Origin: Myxococcales bacterium
GTDB taxonomy: Bacteria; Myxococcota_A; Polyangia; Polyangiales; Polyangiaceae
Direction of reading: 5' to 3'
NCBI GenBank assembly: GCA_004193285.1
Contig: SECP01000052.1
Location: 1 to 60,100 of the forward strand
DNA length: 60,100 nucleotides
A model generated the notes under the pieces. The model saw nothing but the letters and a program-made list of their open reading frames with translations. It was not told where the DNA came from and made no database searches. Shown here piece after piece: positions 33,965-41,376 of this stretch. The position numbers and the translations under genes were made by a program. Position 1 is the stretch's first letter. The number at the start of each line of letters is the position of its first letter.

Positions 33965-34728
33965 GCCGAACGGCGCACATCGCCCTCGCTGCGTCGCTCG
34001 TCGTCTCTTGTACGAACGACGAAAAGGAGTCCTCTGCGCCGGGCGCGGGGGCTCGTGGCAGCAGCGAGGCGGCGCCGGTGCTGGTGGCTCCCTCAGGTTT
34101 GGTCGTGACAGAGCGCCCGGGAGGCTGCGGCGTCATGAAGGCGACCGCGCTCACGCTCGAGTCGGGGCCGGGGGGCGTCGTGCTGTACGGCTCGTTGCGC
34201 AACGTGGGAGAGTCGCCCGCCTGCGGAGCTGCGTTTTCCGCGGAGCTGTTCGACGCCTCGGGACAGTCGGTCGGCGCGGGAGTCGGGGGACTCTTGGTGC
34301 GGCGTTTCTTCCGCTTGGCGGACGGCTCGGGTACGGCCGCGTGCGTCGCACCGGGGGACGCGAGCATGACCTCGCTGCGTGATTTGGCTCCCGGCGTCGC
34401 GCCCCAAGACGTGAGCCGGGTCGAATACTGGTGCAACTACTGGTCTCTAGACGTCGTGCCGCTCGGCAGCCTCGAGCCTCGAGACGTGCAGACGGTCCCG
34501 CATGGCGACGGCGCCTCGTTCACCGGCGTGCTCCGAAATGAGCTGGGCGTGCCGCTGCCGCTGCCAGCGGTCGCGGTATTCCCGCTGGATGAGCAGGAGC
34601 GGCCCCTCGGCGTCGCGCTCGCGGAGGGAACGGAAGCAGTGCCGGCGGGCGGCAGCTGGCGCTTCGAGACGGGCGTGGTGGAGAACGCCGGCGTCCGCGT
34701 GGCCGCTTTTCCGACGCGGGGACCATGA
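33961..34728 (+). CDS. Lipoprotein of the DUF1592/DUF1552 operon, probable CTG start
   Basis: A 255-residue lipoprotein. No ATG, GTG or TTG gives a sensible beginning, but CTG at 33961, overlapping the upstream stop as CTGA, yields a perfect signal (residues 1-17, lipobox VVSC with Cys17) and is preceded by GGAG at 33949-33952, eight bases upstream. I therefore choose the CTG. The mature part has an Ala/Gly spacer, then a beta-rich domain (GGVVLYGSLRNVGESPACGAAF and later SFTGVLRNELGVPLPLPAVAVF) that looks like two copies of an FxxL-type immunoglobulin-like fold used for protein-protein contact, plus four cysteines. Its stop overlaps the ATG of the next gene. Function unknown. Confidence 0.78.
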   Translation: MSRTAHIALAASLVVSCTNDEKESSAPGAGARGSSEAAPVLVAPSGLVVTERPGGCGVMKATALTLESGPGGVVLYGSLRNVGESPACGAAFSAELFDASGQSVGAGVGGLLVRRFFRLADGSGTAACVAPGDASMTSLRDLAPGVAPQDVSRVEYWCNYWSLDVVPLGSLEPRDVQTVPHGDGASFTGVLRNELGVPLPLPAVAVFPLDEQERPLGVALAEGTEAVPAGGSWRFETGVVENAGVRVAAFPTRGP

Positions 34729-35276
34729 AAGAAGGACGACGAGTGCTCGCTGAATCTCGACTGAAAAAGCTCACCCTGTTGCTGGCGTTCGTTTCGGCTG
34801 GCTCGCTCGGCGCGTGCAGAAAAGACGAGGCTTCGAGCGGCAAACCGGCAACCGTCGCGAGCTCGGCGGAGGTGCAGCGCCGCGCCGAGGCAGCGCGCCG
34901 AGCGCTCGAAACGCTGCGACCCGCCTTCGCCTCCCTCAACCAGAAGCTCGGCGCGCTGCATCACGAGTTCGATCCGTTGCCGCCGGGTTTGCCGGATTTC
35001 GGGGAGACGCGCAGCCGGTTTTACACCCTGTCGGTGGCGCTCGGCGCCATGACCGCCAAACCCTCGTGGCTAGCCGGGCGCATCGACGCGGCGGTGGCGG
35101 CGCGGGACGCAGCCGAGCTGTCCGCCATCTCGAAAGAGATCGCCGACACGCAGGCTCAACTTCGACAAGCGGAGGCGCGAGCGGCCGAGTTGCTGCAGCA
35201 GGTGCAGCCGTTCAAGAGGGCCGCGGCCGAGAAAGCCGAGGAGCTCCAAGCGTTCGGCAAAACGAAGTGTGAGTGA
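34725..35276 (+). CDS. Coiled-coil lipoprotein, last gene of DUF1592 operon
   Basis: A 183-residue lipoprotein with signal ending SAGSLGACRK. The mature protein is mostly helical: VQRRAEAARRALETLRPAF, a short Pro-rich turn (PLPPGLPDFG), then a long coiled coil from about 120 to 178 (IADTQAQLRQAEARAAELLQ). ATG at 34725 overlaps the preceding stop as ATGA, so all four genes from 30540 onward are coupled or tightly spaced. It may hold the DUF1592/DUF1552 proteins in a complex on the outer membrane; this is inference from position only. No family recognised. Confidence 0.85.
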   Translation: MKEGRRVLAESRLKKLTLLLAFVSAGSLGACRKDEASSGKPATVASSAEVQRRAEAARRALETLRPAFASLNQKLGALHHEFDPLPPGLPDFGETRSRFYTLSVALGAMTAKPSWLAGRIDAAVAARDAAELSAISKEIADTQAQLRQAEARAAELLQQVQPFKRAAAEKAEELQAFGKTKCE

Positions 35277-35289
35277 GCGCGACGCCGAG

Positions 35290-36000
35290 TCAGGGCATCG
35301 CGCCGTTCTGCACCCATTTCTCGATCGCCGCGATGTCCTCGGGCGGGACGCAGCCGGGGTCCGTGTCATCGAAGCACTTGCCGAGCGGCATGCGCGCGGT
35401 CATTCCGCAATCCGCCTTCAGCAGCTTCACGAACGCGCTATTCGCGGGGTTACCGGGAGTCAGCGCCGGGCCGCAGTCCTGCGTGGTGTGACCTTTGAGC
35501 TTCGTGATCAGGTTTTCGATCGGCTTCATCTGTAGCGGATTGCCGGGCTCGTCGTGACACGGCGCGCCGAAGCACGACATGCCGACCACGCGCTTGACCG
35601 TTTCGAACGTCGCCGGCACCTCCGGTAACCCCGAGCCGCCGCTGCCGCCGGCTCCGCCTGCGCTCGCGCCGCCGCCACCGGCGCCCGCACCGCCGCTACC
35701 CGACGTGCCCAAACCGCCGCCGCTACCCGACGTGCCCGAACCGCCAGAGCCGCCGACCGCTCCGCTGCCGGATGCGCCGCCAGGAAGAACGCCAGCCCCG
35801 CTCGTCCCCGACCCGCTCCCGCCCGAGGTCCCGCCGGCGCTGCCCCCGCTGGCGCCCGCAGACCCTCCAGCTCCACCCGGCGCCTCCTCCGTGCCCGAGC
35901 ACGCGACTATGCTGCCCAGAGAAGCCAGGAACACGAGGAGTGGGGGGAGGCCGACGACGGAGGCACGGCTGTTGGCCGAGGGTGAGCTGAGTCGGAGCAT
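35290..36000 (-). CDS. Cytochrome-c-like lipoprotein with CX4CH motif
   Basis: A 236-residue lipoprotein. The signal ends LASLGSIVACSG; a long Gly/Ser/Ala spacer with GSGGSGTSG-type repeats covers about 35-130. The C-terminal 105 residues follow a pattern common in myxobacterial lipoproteins: VVGMSCFGAPCHDEPGNPL with a CX4CH site, then LKADCGMTARMPLG and a closing IAAIEKWVQNGAMP. The wider than usual spacing (four residues rather than two) and the late Met-Pro are consistent with a planctomycete/myxobacterial cytochrome-c-like module, with Met as a possible second heme ligand. It converges with the DUF1592 operon (13-base gap) and may serve the same redox system. Heme attachment is inferred. 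Confidence 0.82.
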   Translation of the reverse strand: MLRLSSPSANSRASVVGLPPLLVFLASLGSIVACSGTEEAPGGAGGSAGASGGSAGGTSGGSGSGTSGAGVLPGGASGSGAVGGSGGSGTSGSGGGLGTSGSGGAGAGGGGASAGGAGGSGGSGLPEVPATFETVKRVVGMSCFGAPCHDEPGNPLQMKPIENLITKLKGHTTQDCGPALTPGNPANSAFVKLLKADCGMTARMPLGKCFDDTDPGCVPPEDIAAIEKWVQNGAMP

Positions 36001-36133
36001 GGTCGGATTCGAGGATTACCCCCGGGGCTGATGCCAAGACAGGTGAGCCTTTGTTCGCCGCAGTCGTGTCGAGTTCCATCGCTCATGGAACCTGAGGGCG
36101 CGATCGCACGCGAAAGTGAGGTAGAAACGAAGC

Positions 36134-36781
36134 ATGAGGTTGGGGAGGCTGGTCGTGACGATCGCGGTCGGGCTCACCGCGTGTGAAGACGCGAGCCCGC
36201 GCGCTCGCCCGAGCGTCGCCACATCGAGCCCTCCGGCTCCGCCGGTGGCCCCGAGCATCGTCCCCCCCGCGCCCTCGGCGGCGGCGCCTGACCCGCCTCC
36301 GAGCCCCACGCCGCGAACGGCACTCAAGCGGCTCGGAACGAGCGTCGTCGACGACAGCCCAGGAAAGTGGGCGAGCCACTGCTCGATCCACCGCCCGTGC
36401 AAGATCAAGGCAAAGCCGATCCCGGATTGCGCGCCGGGACAGACTGCCGAGAACTGGTCCACCTTCGCAGCCAAGGCCGACCACCTGACGGACCCTCGCG
36501 TATCCGTTCGTGGCCGGCTCGTCGTGCAGCGCGGCATGTTCTCGACAGGAGCGGCGTGCCGGCCCCAGGGCTCCTGCTGCAACCACACGCGCGCGACCTT
36601 CGCGCTCGAGGGACCACCCGTCGACCTCGAGCTGGTCGGCTGGGGCTGCGCCGGAGACGAATCGCGCCTCTGCTGCAACGCTTTCGCAGACGGTCAGGCC
36701 ATCATCGCCACCGGCGACGTGCGCTGGGACACCGGGCAATGGTCGATGGAGCCGCAGTCCCTTTGCGCGGTGAAGGAGTGA
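36134..36781 (+). CDS. Cys-rich lipoprotein with Pro-rich spacer
   Basis: A 215-residue lipoprotein. MRLGRLVVTIAVGLTACED supplies a lipobox, followed by a Pro/Ala/Ser-rich spacer to about residue 60. The rest is a compact domain with about ten cysteines (HCSIHRPCKIKAK, ACRPQGSCCNHTRA, WGCAGDESRLCCNAF) and a C-terminal beta hairpin (AIIATGDVRW). The cysteine pairs suggest disulfides rather than metal binding. I recognise no family. It converges with the LysR gene, one base between stops, and is divergent from the cytochrome-like lipoprotein over 133 bases. Confidence 0.78.
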   Translation: MRLGRLVVTIAVGLTACEDASPRARPSVATSSPPAPPVAPSIVPPAPSAAAPDPPPSPTPRTALKRLGTSVVDDSPGKWASHCSIHRPCKIKAKPIPDCAPGQTAENWSTFAAKADHLTDPRVSVRGRLVVQRGMFSTGAACRPQGSCCNHTRATFALEGPPVDLELVGWGCAGDESRLCCNAFADGQAIIATGDVRWDTGQWSMEPQSLCAVKE

Positions 36782-36782
36782 T

Positions 36783-37691
36783 TCAATCGAATCCGCGCAC
36801 AGAAAGCTCCTTGGCTGCCTCGACGAAGAGCCGCAGCGGGGCCGAGCGCTGCGCGACGCTCGGATAGTAGAGGAAGAAGCCGGGGACGGTGGGCGCGTAC
36901 CGCTCGAGCACGCGCCGTAGGCGGCCGGAGCTTAGTTGCTCTTTTATCATCGGCTCGAGCGCGTACACGAGGCCCGCGCCCTGCTCCGCCAGGGCGGCGT
37001 TCAGCCGCCCGTCGCTGCTGACGACACCGCCGCGAACCGGCACCCGCCAATTTCTCCTTCCACGTTCCAGCTCCCAGGCATAGAGCGCCCCCGTCGTCTG
37101 AGATCGGAACGTGATGCACTCGTGGCGCAGCAGATCTTCGGGCCGCTCGGGCGTGCCGTGGCGCGCGAGGTACGCGGGCGCTCCCGCGACGACGAAGCGA
37201 AACGCGTCGGTAAGCCGCACCTGCACCATGTCGCGCTGGATCGCCTCGCTGAGGCGCACGCCTGCATCGTAGCCTTCAGCTACGATATCCACGAAGCGGT
37301 CCTCGAACACGAGCTCGACCTCGACTCGTGGATGACGAGCCCGAAATGTGGCGAGCACTGGCTCGACCACGAAGGGGACGGCCATCGGCGGCACGGACAG
37401 CCTGACGCGACCCACGGTCTCGCCTGGCTTGGCCGAAACGTCGGCGACCGCCGCAGCCACCTGTGTCAGTAACGGACCGATGCTGTCCACGAGACGCCTA
37501 CCGGCGTCCGTTAGAGACACGCTGCGCGTCGTGCGGGCTAGCAGGGTGACGCCCAGCCGCTCCTCGAGCTGTCGCACGGTGTGGCTCACGGCCGAACGTG
37601 AAACGCCCAACTCGCGAGCCGCCGCACTGAAGCTGCGGTGGCGCGCTACCGTCAGAAAGGCATGAAGCTGCGGGAACGGGGCCGGTGCCAT
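36783..37691 (-). CDS. LysR-family regulator divergent from SDR/AKR genes
   Basis: A 302-residue LysR regulator of the CrgA/AaeR-like branch. The HTH region is residues about 6-66: PQLHAFLTVARHRSFSAAAR, SRSAVSHTVRQLEERLGVTLL, TRSVSLTDAGRRL. The effector domain has typical strands (VRLSVPPMAVPFVV, GYDAGVRLSEAIQRDM). ATG 37691 is preferred over a TTG at 37700. It is transcribed away from the SDR and aldo/keto reductase genes across 147 bases containing inverted repeats that could be its binding sites; members of this branch often control adjacent oxidoreductases in response to aldehydes or stress. Confidence 0.93.
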   Translation of the reverse strand: MAPAPFPQLHAFLTVARHRSFSAAARELGVSRSAVSHTVRQLEERLGVTLLARTTRSVSLTDAGRRLVDSIGPLLTQVAAAVADVSAKPGETVGRVRLSVPPMAVPFVVEPVLATFRARHPRVEVELVFEDRFVDIVAEGYDAGVRLSEAIQRDMVQVRLTDAFRFVVAGAPAYLARHGTPERPEDLLRHECITFRSQTTGALYAWELERGRRNWRVPVRGGVVSSDGRLNAALAEQGAGLVYALEPMIKEQLSSGRLRRVLERYAPTVPGFFLYYPSVAQRSAPLRLFVEAAKELSVRGFD

Positions 37692-37699
37692 GCCCGTCA

Positions 37700-37759
37700 A
37701 ATGCAGTCAAAAAGCGGCATTGTCAAAATTGGCTCAACAGCTTGTCGTTCAAACTGCAT
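37700..37759. promoter_or_regulatory. Candidate LysR operator between LysR and SDR genes
   Basis: ATGCAGT (37701-37707) is repeated in inverse as ACTGCAT (37753-37759), and AATGC (37700-37704) faces GCATT (37717-37721) with twelve bases between. Dyads of this kind in the spacer between a LysR gene and its divergent target are typical of its regulatory and activation sites. Function is inferred from position. Confidence 0.5.
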
Positions 37760-37838
37760 CTACTGCACCGCCAGCTGGCGCCCCATCCTGATGTGCGTCG
37801 GCCGTTCACGTCCTGAAGGCCGCGCAAAAGGAGACGTG

Positions 37839-38702
37839 ATGGGTAACAAGAAAGTTTGGTTGATCACCGGCGCGGGCCGCGGGATGGGCGTCGACTTCGC
37901 AAAGGCCGCTCTGGCTGCTGGCCATGCCGTCGTTGCTACGGGTAGGGACACGGCTGCTGTGTCCAATGCCTTGGGCGTCTCGCAGGACCTGCTCGTCGTC
38001 AAGCTGGACGTCACGAGCCGCAGCGATGCGGAGGCGGCAGTTCGTGCGGCCGTCGATCGGTTTGGTCGCATCGACGTGGCTGTCAACAACGCCGCCAGCT
38101 TCTACGCGGGGTACTTCGAGGAGCTATCACCCGAGCAGTTCGAGCGCCAATTCGCGACCGGTGTGATCGGTCCCATGAACGTCACGCGCGCTGCCTTACC
38201 GGTCATGCGCAAACAGAGGTCGGGGCACCTCGTCGCGATTTCATCTTCAGCGGGCCTGACTGGCTTCGAGTTTTGCAGCGCCTACGCCGCGTCGAAGTTC
38301 GCGCTGGAAGGGTGGATGGAATCACTCGCGCCTGAGGTCGCGCCGTTCGGTATCGCTACCACCATCGTAAGCCCCGGCTTCTTTCGCACTGAGCTGCTCA
38401 CCGAGCAATCGACCAACTACGCAGAACCTTCGATCGCGGACTACGGCGATCAGCGCGCGAAGCAGCTGGAATTTTGGAAGGCTCAGAACGGCAAGCAAGG
38501 TGGCGATCCGGCCAAGCTAGCGCAGGCCCTCGTGACCCTCGTCGGCTTGGAGAAGCCGCCGGCGCGCTTCATAGCTGGTGCGGATGCAGTCGGAGGGGTC
38601 GAACTGAAGGTTGCCTTACTTCAGCAGCAGCTCGGCGCGTTCCGGGACCTTTCCACCTCGCTCGCTTTCGACGACACCAGCGGTGCCGGCGAGAGGAGCT
38701 AG
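37839..38702 (+). CDS. Short-chain dehydrogenase/reductase
   Basis: A 287-residue classical SDR. NAD(P)-binding motif ITGAGRGMG, VAVNNAA, catalytic Ser in AISSSAG, YAASK holding Tyr and Lys, and PGFFRTEL after it. The start is ATG 37839, 8 bases after a strong AAGGAG. It is cytoplasmic and likely reduces a carbonyl or oxidises an alcohol using NADPH; substrate unknown. It is followed two bases later by an exported aldo/keto reductase. The pair and the divergent LysR gene form a stress- or detoxification-type cluster. Confidence 0.94.
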   Translation: MGNKKVWLITGAGRGMGVDFAKAALAAGHAVVATGRDTAAVSNALGVSQDLLVVKLDVTSRSDAEAAVRAAVDRFGRIDVAVNNAASFYAGYFEELSPEQFERQFATGVIGPMNVTRAALPVMRKQRSGHLVAISSSAGLTGFEFCSAYAASKFALEGWMESLAPEVAPFGIATTIVSPGFFRTELLTEQSTNYAEPSIADYGDQRAKQLEFWKAQNGKQGGDPAKLAQALVTLVGLEKPPARFIAGADAVGGVELKVALLQQQLGAFRDLSTSLAFDDTSGAGERS

Positions 38703-38704
38703 TC

Positions 38705-39877
38705 ATGTCGAGCATCCACCCAAACGGTTCGCCTAGGGCACGTGGCGACGCGCTCACCCGCCGTCAGCTCTTGGCGCATTCCGCCATCATGACTGCCAGC
38801 GTCGCGGTCGGCGCCTCGTGCGCGACTAGCCGTCATCCCGAGCCGAGCAATGCCAGCGCGCACACCTCAAAGAGCTCAGCGCCGCCAGCAGGCGCAATCC
38901 GAGCGCGACGGCTCGGCAAGCTAGAAGTCTCCGAGCTAGGTGCCGGCTGCATGAGCATTAGCGCCAACTATGGGCCCCCGGCAGATTGGAACCAGGGCAT
39001 CAACGTCCTGCGCCAGGCGCACGACAAAGGGGTCACGTTCTTCGACACCGCGGAGGTGTATGGGCCTCGCACGAACGAAGACCTCGTCGGGGAAGCGCTC
39101 GCGCCCATCCGCAATCAAGTCGCTATCGCCACCAAGTTTGGCTACGACATCGAAGCGGGCGGGCACAACAGCCGACCGGAGCACATCCGAAAGGTGGTCG
39201 AGGACTCGCTCAAGCGGCTCAGAACCGATCGCATCGACCTGTACTACCAGCACCGAGTGGACAAGGCGGTACCTATCGAAGAGGTGGCCGGCGCGATCAA
39301 GGACCTGATCACGGCCGGCAAGGTCTTGCACTTCGGTCTCTCGGAAGCGAGCGCGCAGACCATTCGCCGAGCGCACGCGGTCCAACCATTGACGGCGATC
39401 CAGAGCGAGTACTCCATCATGGAGAGAAGCCCGGAACACAACGGCGTCCTGGCGGCTTGCGAGGAGCTCGGGATCGGCTTCGTTCCTTGGGGTCCCCTGG
39501 GCCTGGGATACTTGACCGGTAAAATCAGTGCCAGCACTCGGCTGGACCCCAAGACCGATTTTCGCGCTGAGTTCGACCGCTTCTCTCCGACGAGCTTGGA
39601 AGAGAACCAGCCCATCCTCGCCGTGCTCGAATGGTTTGCAGCACGGAAGGGCTCGACGCCCGCCGCAGTGGCACTGGCGTGGCTCCTCGCGCAAAAGCCG
39701 TGGATTGTCCCGATCCCCGGCACACGCAACCCGGCTCACCTCGAAGAAAATCTGAGCGCCGTCGACGTTCAGCTGACGATCGCGGACCTTCGCGAGCTCG
39801 AGACGTCTCTTTCGGGTATCCAGGTTCACGGAGGCCGCATGTCCGAGAAGTTCATGCGCGAGGTCGAGAGCACCTAA
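38705..39877 (+). CDS. Aldo/keto reductase with Tat-type lipoprotein signal
   Basis: A 390-residue protein. The C-terminal 320 residues are a complete AKR barrel: FFDTAEVYG (Asp, Tyr), IATKFGYD (Lys), LYYQHRVD (His), LHFGLSEAS, YSIMERSPE, and the phosphate-binding VPIPGTRNP. The first 60 residues are an extension with RRQLLAHSAIMTASVAVGASC, a twin-arginine motif (Arg19-Arg20) and a lipobox-like GASC (Cys39). AKRs use NADPH and are usually cytosolic, so export (folded with cofactor, through Tat) is notable, though Tat-tagged AKRs are annotated in other bacteria. It starts two bases after the SDR stop. Confidence 0.9.
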   Translation: MSSIHPNGSPRARGDALTRRQLLAHSAIMTASVAVGASCATSRHPEPSNASAHTSKSSAPPAGAIRARRLGKLEVSELGAGCMSISANYGPPADWNQGINVLRQAHDKGVTFFDTAEVYGPRTNEDLVGEALAPIRNQVAIATKFGYDIEAGGHNSRPEHIRKVVEDSLKRLRTDRIDLYYQHRVDKAVPIEEVAGAIKDLITAGKVLHFGLSEASAQTIRRAHAVQPLTAIQSEYSIMERSPEHNGVLAACEELGIGFVPWGPLGLGYLTGKISASTRLDPKTDFRAEFDRFSPTSLEENQPILAVLEWFAARKGSTPAAVALAWLLAQKPWIVPIPGTRNPAHLEENLSAVDVQLTIADLRELETSLSGIQVHGGRMSEKFMREVEST

Positions 39878-39944
39878 CAAGCGCTGGCAGCAGCGCCGAG
39901 GACGAGCGCCGCGCCTTCCTCTGCAAGGTAACGCAGTGAGTAGC

Positions 39945-40018
39945 GGCTGCTGACGAGAGGCGATACCGAGCGCCGCTACGAAACCCTTGTGCAAGGTTGG
40001 CTGCGATGCGGCAGCCCC
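39945..40018 (-). repeat. Dispersed 74-bp intergenic repeat, copy B (inverted)
   Basis: The reverse complement of this segment matches 24054-24127 at 67 of 74 positions with no gap. The central near-palindrome (CCTTGTGCAAGG in this orientation, 39983-39996 region) is perfectly conserved. It sits in the convergent spacer between the aldo/keto reductase (ends 39877) and the esterase gene (ends 40033), the same kind of position as copy A. No open frame of note crosses it. Confidence 0.85.
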
Positions 40019-40032
40019 GATGCCGAGGGTGA

Positions 40033-41364
40033 TTACGGAGCTTGGTAACCGCGCCAGGCCCAGACCAAAGCGTCCGCCAAGGTGGCGTTTTTGACGCCTT
40101 GGTCGCAGTGGCCGGCGCCTTTTCCTTGCACGAAGCGGTAGTGAAAGCCCTTGGCCTCGAGAGCTTCGGCGGTGCGCTGGTTCGCCATCACCCAGTTGTG
40201 GTGGGTGGATTCGGCGTCCTTGGAGCGCAGGTCGTTTTCGTTGACGTTGATGAAGATGCGCAGCTTCTTTTGCTTCATCGCGGTGTCCCCGGCGATGAGC
40301 TGCTTGCTCGAGTGGTACTCCCAGGCTCCCAAGGGATACATCTGCGCTTCGGGAGCTTTGGGATCTTGCTGGGCGACCAGCGTCGTCGAGTAGGCGATGA
40401 CGCGCCCGAACCACTCGGGTTTGAACCAGGCCATCGTGAATGCCGCCGCGCCGCCCGAGCTGCAACCGAGGGTCGCGCGGCCGCTCGGGTCCTGGGTGAG
40501 CTTCAGCTTGGGGTAGGCTTGCTTGATCTGAGCGTTGGCTTCCACCGCCGGCAGCACCTCGAGCTGAATGAAGCGAGCGTAGCGGTCAGACAACGTGTCG
40601 TACTCGAGGCCGCGCTCGCTGCCGATGGCGTCGTTGCCTCCGTTCTGCACCGCGACCACGACGAATGGCGGCAGCTTACGCGCGGCGTCTTCGCTGACGG
40701 TCAGGTTATCCAGCGCGTTTTTGACGAGACCGAGCTCACCGGGGCCGTCCTGAATGACGAGCACGGGAGCTTCGTCGCCATCTTCGTACTTGGCCGGTAC
40801 GTACACGGAGATGCCGCGGTTCGAGCTGACTTTCGCCGGATCGAGGGTGGCGTCCTTACCGTCGAAGATCTTGCTGTTCGCGAGCGGCATCGAGAACGAG
40901 AAGCTCCGCCCTTTGGGTTTGCCGCGGTCGGTGAGGTCGGCTTGAGTCGAGTACGTTGGCCCGACCTCGAAGTCGCCGTCGCCTTCCGTACCCGGGTCGG
41001 GTAGGCCTGGGCTGCCGGCAGACGCTCCGCCCGCGCCTCCGGTTCCGCTTCCGGCGGTGCCGGCCGTAGTTCCTCCGGAGCCGCCGCTGCCCGCCAGCGC
41101 TCCGCCGCTCCCCGCGCCCGCACCGGCTCCTGCCGAAGGCGGCGCTCCGCCGGATTCACTGCCGGCGCGGCCACCGCCGCTGGCTCCGCCACTGCTCGCA
41201 CCCGCGGTCCCGCTCGCGGAAGACCCTGCGGCGGCGTTCGTGCCGGCCTCGGCCGCCGCGCCCCCGATAGCGCTAGGGGGCGCGACTCCGTCCGACGAGC
41301 ACCCAACGCCGCTGCCTACGATTGCAGCCGCAGCACCGAACAGCCACCAGCGCGATTGCTTCAT
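40033..41364 (-). CDS. Secreted Fes/CE1-like esterase lipoprotein
   Basis: A 443-residue lipoprotein. Signal ends GSGVGCSSD; a Gly/Ala/Ser spacer runs to about residue 125. The catalytic domain resembles enterochelin-esterase/esterase-D and CE1 feruloyl esterases: ISVYVPAKYEDGDEAPVLVIQDG, PFVVVAVQNGG, RATLGCSSGGAAAF with the nucleophile Ser in GCSSG, a late Glu/Asp in INVNENDLRS, and GAGHCDQG with the catalytic His. It is the last gene of a three-gene unit with DUF1592 (42780) and DUF1552 (41377), 12 bases downstream of the latter. A feruloyl or acetyl-xylan esterase role would fit the nearby xylanases, but the specificity is not shown. Confidence 0.88.
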   Translation of the reverse strand: MKQSRWWLFGAAAAIVGSGVGCSSDGVAPPSAIGGAAAEAGTNAAAGSSASGTAGASSGGASGGGRAGSESGGAPPSAGAGAGAGSGGALAGSGGSGGTTAGTAGSGTGGAGGASAGSPGLPDPGTEGDGDFEVGPTYSTQADLTDRGKPKGRSFSFSMPLANSKIFDGKDATLDPAKVSSNRGISVYVPAKYEDGDEAPVLVIQDGPGELGLVKNALDNLTVSEDAARKLPPFVVVAVQNGGNDAIGSERGLEYDTLSDRYARFIQLEVLPAVEANAQIKQAYPKLKLTQDPSGRATLGCSSGGAAAFTMAWFKPEWFGRVIAYSTTLVAQQDPKAPEAQMYPLGAWEYHSSKQLIAGDTAMKQKKLRIFINVNENDLRSKDAESTHHNWVMANQRTAEALEAKGFHYRFVQGKGAGHCDQGVKNATLADALVWAWRGYQAP

Positions 41365-41376
41365 TCGCTTTTACCG

